DNA from: Triatoma infestans
Taxonomy: Eukaryota > Arthropoda > Insecta > Hemiptera > Reduviidae
DNA length: 64,000 nt
Assembly: GCA_011037195.1 (NCBI GenBank)
Contig: JAAEAF010000684.1
Coordinates: 1-64,000, forward strand
Direction: 5' to 3'
A program made the translations under genes and the position numbers. The notes beneath the pieces were generated by a model. It was given only the letters and a program-made list of their open reading frames with translations, was not told the DNA's origin and did no database searches. Numbering within the stretch: the first letter of the stretch is position 1; each line of letters starts with the position of its first letter. This document shows, in pieces, positions 32,236-43,688 of this stretch.

Positions 32236-33421
32236 TTAACGTGCTCTCGGCCTTGGGCGGATCCCCTTCCACTTCCATCGCCTTGGCCTCCTCCGAGCTT
32301 TTACTTTTTGGGAACTTTTTGGGGGACGAAAAGTCACCCACCCCCAATCAAAATAGGGGGACATATCCAGCCTTTTAATCTCCGCCAATGACCCCCTGTC
32401 CATAGAGAACGTCCAGAGGCACCCTCCCTCAACGGGTAAGCACTCCCAGACCCTCCACATTTTGGTGTTCAGCCCCTGGTTGCTCACCTCTAAACGAGTG
32501 AGCATCCTTTCAGCGTCCACCTTCTTGCCTCCCTCGTTAGGGATGAAGACTTTACAGGTCTCAGGACCCGGTATGTCCCCCCTCGAGCGTCTGGAGGCTT
32601 GCACCCTCCCAGGGTTTAAGCTTTGGGATGATCTCCCTTAGCCACCCTAGACTATCATCCCCTACGCAGGTAATGACAAGAAACGCTGGTTTATGGGCAC
32701 ATTTGGCCAACCTGACCTGCGGCCCGCCTCTCGGGATTTTGTCGTATTCCCCCAAAATGGCATTTTGGATGGCTTGTAGCTTCTCCGTGCCTAACTGGTT
32801 GTCGGGGAAGCCCCTCTGCACAACCGCAATTTTCGCCGAAGAAGTAGCCTCACTGTAGGATTTCTCCACAATCTTGGCTTTAACCCTCTTGGGCGGTCGC
32901 TGCTGTGGAGGGGATTCCCCCTCCGACCTGGGCCTCTTAGTCGCCTTTGTTGTGCGTTCAGCTCATTGGAGGAAATTTTCCCTAATCAGCTGACGCTTGG
33001 CCTGAAGATACTCCTGGCCTGCCTCAATACGAGCTTTGAGCTCCTTCCTGGAGGTCCCTGACAGCCTGGCGACTTGCACGTCCTTCTCCGTCATGTTATG
33101 AATCGCTTCCAGCGACTCCGCCTTAAAGCTTTTCCCGGCCTTTGCCTAGGCCTTTTTGATCGTAGAGCCCCCAGGCCCGCAGACCCGGCCTTTGGCAGTC
33201 ACTGGCATAACGCCTGTTTCTACCGTGGCCATAACGGCTGCGGGACCGGATGCCCCACTCTCTGTGCCTTGGGCAATCGCCGTAAACCCTCTACCTGGTA
33301 CTATGGCCGTGCTGGTTGTGGGGTTACTCCCCTCCCCATGGCCTGTCGCACCGGTTCCCAATCCTTGCCTTAGGTTTAAGTTTTTTCTTTCCTTTACCCA
33401 TCTGATTCCCACGAGTAGCAA
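32236..33421 (-). pseudogene. ORF1 of element C with DUF4780-like domain, broken
   Basis: The first part (33,421-33,146) is glycine- and alanine-rich low-complexity sequence. A second frame (32,869-32,561) has KIAVVQRGFPDNQLG and LVITCVGDDSLGWLRE. A third (32,604-32,236) has ETCKVFIPNEGG, RLEVSNQGLNTKMWRVWE and SLAEIKRLDMSPYF, together matching DUF4780 of R1-like ORF1 proteins as I know it. Confidence 0.6.
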
Positions 33422-33460
33422 GGGATAGGGTCGACCATAAATTTAGTCCCTAAGGTCAGA

Positions 33461-34275
33461 TTAATCACCTCTCTACATCTGATATTATAGAAAGTTGGTG
33501 TTTCTCCTTTATTCATCAGCACAAATTATTAGACAAGACAAATTCAAAGATTGATTACCTCTTATTTATATCAACCCTGGTGAGAAACTGGCATGTCCAA
33601 AGAACCATACATAAGAATGTATTTCGGATCATATGTACATTAGGTTTGACATCCTGGCTAACTGCAGGAAAACTTACACTATAATTTTTCAATGATATGC
33701 TTATAAAAACAAAACTGCACTTAGGCTAGTTTAGATTTGTTATGTTTAGGCATGTAAAGAACCCATATTTAGGTATAGATGCGTGCGTGGATGGCGTGTC
33801 AAGGGTGAAATGCGAAATATGTTTAGTTCTCAAACAACCTGCTCATATATATTGTTTATTCGTTTATTTGTTTTGAATATTTTAGTTTAACAAAATATTA
33901 TGTATCTGTCTCTTACAATCATACAACTCAAACTGTCTTTATCAGTGACTATTTCAAGCAGCACAAGGATGACGCAATGTTATTTCAAGCTGATATAAAT
34001 AAACAAATGAATAACCGGAACAATAAGATAGTATAGATAGTTAATAATAAAATGAATCTCCCTCCAACAACGGAGTTTAAGATTAGACACCCACGTGTTG
34101 AAATATGCCCCCCTTCCAAACCCAAACACGTGTTCCTTTGTCCACTCAGGTATCACCACCCTACCCCTATTGACCTAGTTTAAGAGTTTGGTTTTTAAAT
34201 ACATTTAAAAGACTAGTCAGTGTGTAAACTGAATTTGCTCTGTGCAAGTCTGTTTTATTACATTGTTTGACAAAC
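33461..34275. other. AT-rich intergenic DNA
   Basis: No supportable gene or element is seen. The last 200 bases before 34,276 are homologous in part to the stretch before 61,110, so the repeat with the hairpin probably starts within this region. Confidence 0.4.
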
Positions 34276-34370
34276 GCATCCTGAAGATGGGCGAACGCCC
34301 GAAACCGGTCGATGACCTCAAAAAGAAGCAGACTATCACCGAAAATGTCTCTGAAAAAATAAATAAATCA
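34276..34370 (+). repeat. Dispersed repeat with hammerhead-like hairpin (copy 1)
   Basis: The core reads ctgaaga (34,281-34,287), t, gggcgaacgccc (perfect 4-bp stem), gaaa, ccggtc (ends 34,310). Flanking catc (34,277-34,280) and gatg (34,311-34,314) can pair. The strings ctganga and gaaa, a closing stem and a short palindromic third stem recall minimal hammerhead ribozymes of Penelope-like elements, but an extra T sits before stem II. A related copy is at 61,110. Confidence 0.45.
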
Positions 34371-34585
34371 ATATAAAGGTAAACAGTACATTCTACAAAG
34401 TAAGGAAATAACTCAATATAACATAAATAATAATCTAGAAATGAAATAAAATAAACTTAAACAAAACCAATTTTAAATAGTAAATCACCAACATAAATAT
34501 TGACAAAATTAAACTTTACAAAAAATCTAAACAAAGGTCAAACTTTGTAATAAATTAAAGTAATACAGTGAAGATCTTTTTTTCT

Positions 34586-35110
34586 TTACTTTTTTTTTTT
34601 AATAATTAAATTCACATACCAAACTATACCTGTATTGCCAGGCTTGTTTACAAAATGTAAACAACATGCCGTCATGCCATCTTTTCCATTAAATATTTCT
34701 ATAAAATCGTTATAATTTAAACATTCTTTTTTAAAATATATCAGCCCGAATTCTTTTAGTATGGAACGCAAAGAGATAAAATGAAATATATCCTCATTTC
34801 TATTTTCTAGATTACATAAAGGCATAGATTTGAACTAGAGCGGTATGAATAATTATTGAAATAAACAAGTTCTCCTCTGCATTTTATAATCCATTCTATT
34901 GAGACGGAATACAGATTACTATTATCAAAATCTAATTGATTATTTAAACATTTATACAAAGTATGGTGAACACTTTTTTGGGCAATTATAAATTAATTTA
35001 GTTTTAACTCTGCTTATTATATCTCGGATTTTAATGTTTTTATTTAGTAATTCTCCATTGCAATATTATATGTTGAAAAGAATTTTTGCCAATCTTTATA
35101 TATAAATATT
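34586..35110 (-). pseudogene. C-terminal fragment of a Jockey/CR1-like ORF2
   Basis: Minus-strand frames carry DWQKFFSTYNIAME, SIEWIIKCRGELVYF and then MPLCNLENRNEDIFHFISL with YFKKECLNYNDFIEI, the usual end of this ORF2 type (element D has a related IKWIMKARAGILNL region). Stops and shifts separate the blocks. Confidence 0.65.
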
Positions 35111-35222
35111 TTTTTATCTATAATTTCATTGATAGATAGGGCTTTGTAGGCGAGGTTAACCTTTTATCTATAATTTCATTGATTCATTTTAATATAGAAT
35201 CAAATAAAAAAAAAAATTAAAA

Positions 35223-38200
35223 TTAAATAAACTTGGTCCAATCTTGTTTCGGCATGTTTTTATCACAGCAAAGTTCTTTGCCAGGGCAAGCAGGCTGTTG
35301 TACTGCTACAGCTTTCTGATTGAAATACAATTGTCTGTTTCCTAAACCTTGTACATCACGGCAATTCTGATTGATTTCTCCCCATTCACTTTTTATATGA
35401 CGTAAGAGTTCCACCTGTGCATTAAGAATTCAATAAAATTATAAATAAACTTAAAAAATATAGCAGCTTATTGTAAAAAGAAATGAAACTTACTTACATA
35501 GTAAGCCTTTCCAAAATTATTAATCGCTTGTTGCAATAAAGATTTATAATAAATCTGGTATTAAACTCTCCCCTCCCACGAGATGTCATAGAGTCCTCTT
35601 CCAGGACTAAGTTTTGAGAGTTCGCTCATCTTCTACGTAGCTTTTTGTAGAGAGGTTTAGTTTATAGCCGAACTGTTAAAATTGATATATGCGAAACGCA
35701 TACAGACAATTTCACCCCTAACGATTTACAAAAGGCCCGACATAAACCAACCGACTGCTCAACATGGCCACAAACAATTAATAATAACAATAAATTATTC
35801 CATGGGCTAGAATTTAGATAAAATATATAGAGATTTTCATAGGACAATAATTACCTGAGCTGGTGGTATTGGTAGAGGATCTCGCATACAAATCCAAGTT
35901 ACATTCTCTGAATAAGGGCTCATTGTCAGTGAGCCGCTGTATGTGAAATAGTCGCCTGTGCACAGACCACTCCTGAATTGTGCCAGCAAGTTTCCATCAA
36001 TTTGAATCTGTTGAAAGGGTTCTCGAATATGTGTCAGAAAAGAAAAGAAACTGTATGGTGGAGCTGCATCTTCAGCCTGAAATAAATGAGATTTAGAAAG
36101 TAACTGATACTACCATTTGCATATTATCTATATGCATGTATGTGTGAGTGTTCATCCAACTTCCGGAAGCTATATGAAAGAAGTTCACTCAGCGCCAAAA
36201 TCCACAGAATTTGCCCTTTTCGACTGTGACGATTCTCTAAACATACTCATCAGTCCCAGGGATGCTACCATTTAATAAAAACTTCAAAATAACAATATTG
36301 AAAAAAAAGTCATTTGTAATTACAAAAACAAACTAGAAAAAATAATAATTTACTAACGGAAGATTATTTATTTCTGCTACATGCAAAATTTGTTATAGGA
36401 CGGATACTTGTAAGAAATAACGACTTACTTTCTAATTTATTCTCCTACTCTGCCTTTCCACACCTTTAATGTAGTCTACTGCCATATTAGTTTCCATTTC
36501 TCATTTTCAAATAAATATTGCTGCAATACTGTCTTCCTGGTCAACCCCTATCCTCTACCGATTTCACTAAGTTATTCCAATCCCTCGGACCCAGATTTCT
36601 AGTAGGTAACGACTACAATCCTAAATAACCTCAATAGCGCTGTCGCACCCACAATCCCAGAGGCGGTATGGTATCCTCTATCTAATTCTTTCCAACTCCA
36701 ATTACTCCATTATTTTCCCTCCGGGACCCACATACTGGCCAGCCTCCCCATCACGTCTCTCTGACCTCCTAGACTACCTTATCACTTCGCAAATTTCCAC
36801 AATCCATCATGAATCCTACAACTCATATGACCCACCTCTGAAAACTCTCCAGTACTCCTACTTCTAGATACCAGACCTATCTCGAAACCTTCCAAAGAAA
36901 CACTCATAAACAGACCGATCGGCTGGAGTGATTTCAACTTCTACTCAAAACAATTTCATCCCACTCAAAATTCCTCTGAACAGCTTGATGAAGCAGTCTA
37001 CAACCTTTTATATAATGTTAATAACTTAACATTATATAAAATTCTATGATTCCACATCTGTCCATCTAACCATTTTATCCGAAGACTGTCTTCTCTCCAA
37101 TGACCATCCCCGATAATCCTCCCAGAAGATTAAACGCCGCTTGCCTCGGGATATCCACGATAATTAAACCTCCTCTTCTTTCAAAATAAGTTACATGGAA
37201 GTCTATCTTTTCTTTTCAGGACCATGTCAATCTCTTCTTTTCACCAGATTCGCGTATCTCCTCTGAATAATAAACCGAAATTTGTAGTTGTATTTTGTGT
37301 GTGTACAAAATATATAAAAACGAAAAAACGTAGAAAACTCGAACTTGGGCTCCCTTAATTAAACGCATTAAGGTACATTAATTTGCTGCAGCCCCACACA
37401 AATTTGCAAAAAATATAACATCGAAAATATTTTTGCTGTTTACAGCGATTGATAAAAGTCCTGTTATTATCGAGTATGGGAAGGCACCCGGACTTACGGT
37501 ATCCAAAGTCCTTCTGGCCCAATTACTCCATGGAGAAATACAAGCCAGGCCTAGAACAAAAATCCAAACCAGGTTAATCAACTAAGATACTAACAGTCCG
37601 AACAAATCAGACAATAACCCTTAGGGAAAATAGCTGCGTCTTCCTCAGACATCCTGCTCCAAACAATGGTCTGAACCTAATGTTCTCAAAATCTGGTAAA
37701 TGAGATTGATAGGTGTTTTCTGTTCTGTATCATAATCTCTACAAAATGGGTCTTGCAAAAGTACATGTATAGATGTCCACGAGGCCCAAAGTAAGGGTTT
37801 CAACTAGAGAGATCTGTAAAAGCACTGCAAAATCTCAAGACTCTGCCTTGAGGAACTCCAACGAGACTGAAAAATTTGAGGGTAGGTGAACCATACACGA
37901 CACGGAAAAAGCGTTCAGGGGGGAAGGAATTGAGAAAAAGTGGAGTATTTAATTAAGGAAGTATGTACTTAATTGAGTTTAACAAGCAATGACTGAGAAC
38001 GTCCGCGTGGGCGCTGTTGCTTTCTCTGAACAAGAGGTGATAAAGACGAGAGGTAAAAGAGGAGATATAACATGTTGACATTGTTGTATCATAGCATGTT
38101 GGATCAGAAACCAAATCTAATTAGCAAAGTAAAGTTGCAAAAGGGAGCTTCAAGTATCGTAATTTTATCTGGTCAAGAAACTACCAAGGGAAGTTGCTAG

Positions 38201-41200
38201 CTGGTCATAGACAAATTTCCAAATCTAAACACGGTTTGTTGTGAAAGATTCGAACTCATGAATCGGTTTTGTTAAACTTACTTTGAATAGGAGAGCTATG
38301 ATCGCCAATGATTTAATCTCCTTTGTGCAGATCCTGTCCAAATCCTTTTTCCTTCTGTCGAGTACACCCTTTAGCTTGTCTCTGACCGCTTGTTCCTTTT
38401 TATTATCCATAATTGTCCAACGAATTCTTGTTTTTCTTTTCTCTTCATCTGGGATGTCAGCGTCATCTTCGAGTTCTTCTCTTTCCTCCAGCTCTTCTAA
38501 ATATGCCTCAAAGTTTTCCCTCAACTCTCTTTTCAACTTCTTATCTAGCTGATCTTCACCTTTAATCCATTCCACATACTCAGCCTTGCACTTTTCCAAG
38601 TTGGCCAGTTCCATACGGAGCATTGTTTCTGTTTCTAATTTTCTAGCTTTTGATAAATTTTTCTCGTCGGCACTAAGTTCCACAGCAACAGGTCGTTGAG
38701 TTGGTGTTGGTGGCGGAAGTCTTCCAAATTTCTTCCTAGCACTAATGGCCGCAGCTCTTTGTATATCAGCCGCATCTTTACTTACTGCATATTTTTCATG
38801 CAAATTCTCCCATACCTGTTCCTGCAATACAATGCCAGATTTGATGACTTCGCCTTTTATCGCATCCCATGAATCTGCCCAAGCTGGTTTCTCTTCGGCT
38901 GTTGCTGGTCTCGATTTACCCATTGCTTCTTTTTTCGTTTCTACCTTTTCAGTACTGGCAGATTTCTGTGTCATACCCTTGTTTTTATCACTTTCAATTA
39001 ATTCCCGTCTTTTTTCGCCCCATTCGTCCATTTTTTTTTTTTGTAAAATTTCAAAATTTTTTGTATCCCTCTCGTACCTTTCCATCATTTCCTCCTCGGT
39101 TTCCTCTTCCTCTTCTTCCACATAATCCTCATCCTCGTCGTCTTCCTCTTCTTCCTCATCAGGGTGTTCAACTTTCCATTTAAGATCGGCTAACTTTCTG
39201 TGCGCCTCAAGTATTTCTACAGGTGCTTTGAATTTGTAATCATATTTATAAACAAAATGTGCTTCCAATGCCAATCTGCAAATAACTTTTAGATAAGAAT
39301 TAAATAATTAAACTGCATCTGTATTATGAATAAACTAATTTAGGCGCCTCTGACTATTTTGTTAAAACTTTGGTTTTCCAAGATAGTTTGATTGAGTGTC
39401 TGAGAAAACACATAAGTTAATTCTTCAACTACTAAAGGTATGTTAGCTACTAATGCTAACGGTCGATCCAAAATACCTTGACTCTTAAAATGAGAGAGCA
39501 GGCAGCGCTGTACAATCAAACGAAAGAAATTTTATGAGTAGCTTGGGAAGGTTGCTTGAAATAAAAAGTAAGTTTCTAAGTCTAGTGTAATTAAGAATAA
39601 GAAATGGTTATTTATTGGAAAAATTACTTACTCAGAGCTGAGAAATTAGATAAATCCAAACAGGGTTAAGCACTTTCAAAATTCACACAATAATCAATAT
39701 AATTAGATATTGCACTGTACCATTGTTCTAATCATACTAACACTTGTATTAGAAATGAGAGTAGAGGATAGTTACTGGCGGTAAGATGTGTAAACAAGCC
39801 CAAATATGTAGTATTTTCCCCAAGTATTTAGTGTATGTGACCTCTCAGCTCTATATAGTATTTAGAACATTTATATACTCGACGACTTTCATGTTCTTTC
39901 GACTAAAGTAAACTGTGGTTCCTTCAGTTTGCCGAGGTTCAAGAAATTTTGGTCGATTTATACCTATCACATTATAGACAGGGCAGTACCTCTTCCGCTA
40001 CACATAGAGGTGACACTATTTTTTTCGCCTTACTACAAAACACATCAATTTGTAAAGTTTTAGCGATTACTATTTGAAATGTTATCACTTTTATTAGACG
40101 ATTTCTTTAATTCTAAAACTCTTTACAAATTGCTTTGAAAGTCACTTTTATTTTTTGGAAAAATGTTCGATCATCCCAATTTTCCTGATATTTCCAATGT
40201 TATGAAAGTAAAGGGATTTGAAGTGACGATGTTTTACTTTGTTTATTATTAAATTCTTTACATACATATTATATTATATTTGATTTATTGAATTTTATAA
40301 TCCATTTAAAATTAGAATAGTTAATACTAATATTAATATTCCTACTTTCCTTGTTTTCTAGTTGGAGCATGGGGACCCCGCTTATTATGCTGACGCAGTA
40401 GTGCGACTGAGGTATCTTGGATCAATGACTGGAGAATTTGTGTGAGAGGACCGAATAGTTTTCGTACGTCAGAATGGAAGCTTCTTGGAATTGCGGTTTG
40501 GTGCAGTTGTCTTAAATGGAAACTAATTATAGAGATCAGTTGATTGGGAAAGTGCAGGCCATCCATCGTTTAATACTCTAAGTAATTAAAGGATCAATAA
40601 AAGATACTTTCCATTTCCTAGCCGAGTGCCCGATCCTTGCACCAATTCAGTTGTCTGTTTTTGGGGAAAGATTCCTTCCTTATGAACACTTTTTAAATCT
40701 CATTAACAGCTTAAACTGTTTGATTGTTTAATTAGATAAGTATTAGAAGCTTGGAATTACAGAAAACTAAAATGAGTTTAATTAGATATTGAAATTCCTT
40801 TGTAAATCTTAATCATTGTTTTTTAGACCAGCTGTTTCAAATAATTGTTCCTTGTTTGTTTACTTAGAATATACAAGTATGTGGTTATTATTGTCTGATT
40901 TTCTTTTTTTTCTTTTTTCTTTTCAGTAAACTTTCATTCAAGCGTTAGGCCCAAATCCGCCACACGGACATTCCATGCCGCTAAAGTTCTTCGTAAAATT
41001 AGGTTAATTTCACGTAAATAAGATACTTGTAATTTAGTTCAATAAACTTTATTATCTATAATTATGATTATGACTAGATAAATATTATTTTATAATCAGA
41101 ATTAATTTATTAAATAATTTATTCATTTCACCAGATTAAAAGTAAAAAAAATGTTTTTTTTTCTTAGTAGAAAGTCAAGCATGGTTTGTCAGCACCACTT

Positions 41201-41625
41201 CCATACCTACACTAGTATCATAAGGCACCACCCACAGCGCTACACAACTCCATACGTCATAATATGAGGCGTGACATATCTCCCTACCACCAGAGATCTA
41301 CCTACCTACGATACTGGAAGAAGAAGAAGGGGAAGTTGAAAAATCGTATACTCTCAGCCAAATGAGAATAGAAGAATTTTGGTTTCGGTCTTACACCCAC
41401 AGCCATCAAGAAAACATCATTACTAACACCTGCCAGCTCAACCTATCACTCTCTTACGTTATATACACTTTTCTGTAATAGACAGTGTAAAGTCCTGCAG
41501 TACTCTGTTTACTCATTTAATATATTCAGTGTTCACTTAATGTTCTTTCTCTATCATTTTTCATTCCACCCCATGACACCATTACAACATGGTTCAAACT
41601 GCACACTTTACTGAAATCTTAACCG

Positions 41626-41685
<60 letters not shown>

Positions 41686-43688
41686 GTCTGCTGGGAGGGA
41701 CCAATCCCTACGCTATCCAAAGCCCCACTGGGCCCACATAGCTACCTCAAAGAAAAACAACAAACCGAGGTTAGAACAAAAATCCAGACCTGGGCCTAAC
41801 CCATCTAAGATTCACCACAGTTCGAACACATCGGAACATAACCTTTAAGGGAAATAGCCTAAGCTGTTCCACAGACAAGGATTCGGCTTTTCGACCAAAG
41901 AAACTGATCTATTTTCCTCACAACCCAAGCAATTTGTCATAAGATGGATGGATGGGTGTTTCTTCCTCTCAGTGGTGTCTGATGCGAGTCCCATTACGTA
42001 AAATGTCTCCTTAAACCACAATATCCAGTAAGGGTTCCAACCAGATGCCTGAGAGAGGACCGTGAAAGACAGAGCAACATCTCACTAATAGCCGGACCCC
42101 CAATGACCATCTTAGGCAGCCGACTACCCACTGAGCTCATCCTTAGGACGAGCGCTGTGAAACTATCCATAACTGGAAGCTTGACAGACATACCTAAAGA
42201 CCATCATCAGCAGGCTCGGGACCAATGAAAGGAGAGGGGCGCCCAATTTGGCAAACCTATCTGCCTTTTATTTCCAAAAATTTTCAGATGGCCTGATATC
42301 CTTCAAGAAAGAAAGCGCTTAGAACATTCTAGTACGAACTTGAAGTGAAGGCACATGAACTCAGCGCCTTTACCGCTGCAAATACAAACACCTTTTAGGA
42401 TAGTGTTACGTACCCGCTCATCCAAAATAAAACAATATTATCCGGATAGTTAGTCAAAAAGAAGTACTCTGTTTGGTTTAGTGTTCGCGTTCTGTATTCA
42501 AGCTGTAAATGTCGCCCGTTTATTAAACCAACCATTAAATTATCCAATTAGAACAACTTGTTAGGTAATTTTGAGAATTTGATAAAAAAAAATTATTAAT
42601 AGTGTTGACTGTTAGACAGATCGCCGGAACAATATTTGAAATCTGTAATATTGCATTACCTTTGTCCCTGCAGAGTGTGTTCTGTGCCTTCTTCATCAGT
42701 ACGACCCCAATGGAGTAGCATATTGTGGAATTTATATTTAGCCAGAAGTGGTCCGCCGCTCAAATAACTATCATGGTCAAATGTTAATTGCACTGAAAAA
42801 AAATGACTAATTTAGAATGCTCTGTAAGAGGAAATAATGTAAAGCATTTTCAAAATACCGACATTGGGTTTCATCCGAAATATACGTATGATGGAAATGT
42901 TTTTAGTGATTGGTCTAGTTGTGTATGTGTGTGTATGTGAACAAAGATAAAATTGCAGGAAGCTCACCATTGATATTCGTTTAGGTATATCCGGGATGCA
43001 AACAGAAATTAGATAAAATTGTAGGAAGCACACACTTGATATTCGTTCAGGTATATCAGGAAACCGAACATACAGGTTTCTGTCAAAAATTCAGCACTCG
43101 AAGAGCTGAACAAACAAAATGGCGTAATGTGGTTTACTCGACATCAAAAACTATTATATTCCTTAAAATCTATAATGCACCCCCTCAGGGGCTAGGTGTC
43201 ATGACCGTTTTATGGCCTAGTAAGTGGGCCAGGAAGTGTATATAACTTCCTCCGATACCGATAATCACCCACTTCTGAACACACTTATCATGGAGGCAGA
43301 GTCCATTTTGGAGTTATATTGGACTCTCCTCCATCTTCCACAGAATCTGCAGAGAAATTTCATACATACATTTCCGGCGTAGAACTCAATTTCGAAAATT
43401 TGATCGTGAACGGTCCTGCCACAACAGCAAGAGAAAGTAAATAAAATACACAAGACATAGTTAATTAGTTCAAAGTAGACCGGAACTTCGTAAAATAAAT
43501 ATTTTAATTCATGTGGAAGTGATTTCTTATCAGAGTAAGAGCAAATTAAAAAAAAAATGTTCTACCTGTGTCCGAAATGTTGTGTAGAGTTGTGATGCTT
43601 GTTTTAAATAAGTTTTCCAATCGGACTGGACCTAAATCAGCGCCATTCGCCAGTCGAATGTCTAGGTCAACGGGCGACTGCATTCTCA
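35223..43688 (-). CDS. Alpha-carbonic-anhydrase-related protein with a large acidic insertion (5 exons found, 5' end missing)
   Basis: Minus-strand exons: 43,688-43,566; 42,792-42,660; 39,275-38,282; 36,076-35,855; 35,414-35,223. All donors are GT and all acceptors AG, and phases match (1, 2, 0, 0). Read in order they give the alpha-carbonic anhydrase fold: MQSPVDLDI, SGGPLLAKYKFHNMLLHWG, GTEHTLQG, EAHFVYKYDY, SLAIIALLFK, YFTYSGSLTMSPYSENVTWI and VQGLGNRQLYF. The usual HFHWG zinc site reads LLHWG, so the first ligand His is Leu; the second (LLHWG) and third (EAHFV) are kept. The usual LTTPP reads LTMSP. It is therefore probably an acatalytic CA-related protein. Exon 3 adds about 290 residues in the loop after the third zinc ligand. 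The protein ends in a Cys-rich tail (CPGKELCCDK). First exons (signal or N-terminal tryptophan region) were not found. Confidence 0.88.
35415..35854 (-). other. Last intron of the CA-related gene
   Basis: Donor gtaatt at 35,854 and acceptor gcacag ending at 35,415. No other feature is seen in it. Confidence 0.85.
36470..37260 (+). pseudogene. Decayed Jockey-like endonuclease in an intron
   Basis: Across shifting plus-strand frames the order of a Jockey endonuclease can be followed: QINIAA, a SLGPRFLVGNDYN block (the GGDYNAKH region) and a short PHTGQPPHHVSLTS block (the PTYWPTDP region). Many stops are present. It lies in the intron between the insertion exon and the next exon, opposite to the gene. 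Confidence 0.6.
37378..37900 (-). repeat. Non-LTR 3' fragment, copy 1
   Basis: This stretch is homologous to about 41,685-42,060 (shared blocks around agaacaaaaatccaaacc and the ccttagggaaaatag/ctttaagggaaatag pair). It is heavily mutated and lies in an intron of the CA-related gene. Confidence 0.5.
38321..39193 (-). other. About 290-residue charged insertion inside the carbonic anhydrase fold
   Basis: Between the EAHFVYKYDYKF strand and the SLAIIALLFK strand, ordinary carbonic anhydrases have about 20 residues. Here one exon stays open through an acidic run (EEEEEDDEDEDYVEEEEEE), a KPAWADSWDAIKGEVIKSG segment, a proline patch (LPPPTPTQRP) and Glu/Lys-rich helices such as EAYLEELEEREELEDDAD. 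Heptad-like spacing suggests coiled coil. The stretch has no stop over 331 codons, so it is coding. I do not recognise the inserted domain. Confidence 0.8.
39276..40570. other. Intronic AT-rich sequence of the CA-related gene
   Basis: The intron runs 42,659-39,276. In this part I see no secure feature. A 74-codon minus-strand frame at 40,342-40,566 is not recognisable. Confidence 0.6.
40571..40731 (+). pseudogene. C-terminal scrap of a non-LTR ORF2
   Basis: A plus-strand frame reads KDTFHFLAECPILAPIQLSV then FGERFLPYEHFLNLI and a stop, the usual HFL-x-ECP ending of Jockey-like ORF2. The upstream part is not recognisable. Confidence 0.65.
41628..42410 (-). pseudogene. RNase H to C-terminus fragment of an R1/Jockey-like element with (AAT)n tail
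   Basis: On the minus strand an RNase-H-end block (RPSPFIGPEPA, compare LIGPEPFCG in element C) is followed by SRSSLRHLVGTLTGYCGLRRH, the typical block before the zinc tail. The 3' end is the trinucleotide run at 41,628-41,684, (ATT)n on the plus strand, which would be its tail. It lies in the large intron. Confidence 0.7.
42793..43565 (-). other. Intron of the CA-related gene
   Basis: Donor at 43,565 (gtagaa) and acceptor ttttttttcag ending at 42,793. It contains no gene. The part 43,280-43,470 resembles part of the dispersed repeat at 45,560-45,745 (shared caatttcgaaaatttga-like block and agaaagtaaa). Confidence 0.8.

Larger units (their letters stand above)
28216..33460 (-). mobile_element. 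Non-LTR retrotransposon C (R1-like, with RNase H), nearly full length
   Basis: Reading on the minus strand, ORF1 (about 33,421-32,236) with a DUF4780-like domain is followed by ORF2 (about 32,002-28,381) with endonuclease, reverse transcriptase, RNase H and a CCHC tail. A 3' UTR follows, ending in TCTA repeats (plus-strand atagatagatagat at about 28,215). Many frameshifts show it is old. It is more GC-rich than the surrounding DNA. Confidence 0.85.

Noticed and set aside
31771..32378. Plus-strand frames over element C
   Set aside because: They are antisense to the ORF1/endonuclease region and have no domain.
38283..39183. Plus-strand Ser/Leu-rich frames
   Set aside because: They are antisense shadows of the acidic anhydrase exon.
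40342..40566. 74-codon minus-strand frame in the intron
   Set aside because: No recognisable domain, no splice context fitting the CA gene, and it lies beside a retrotransposon scrap.
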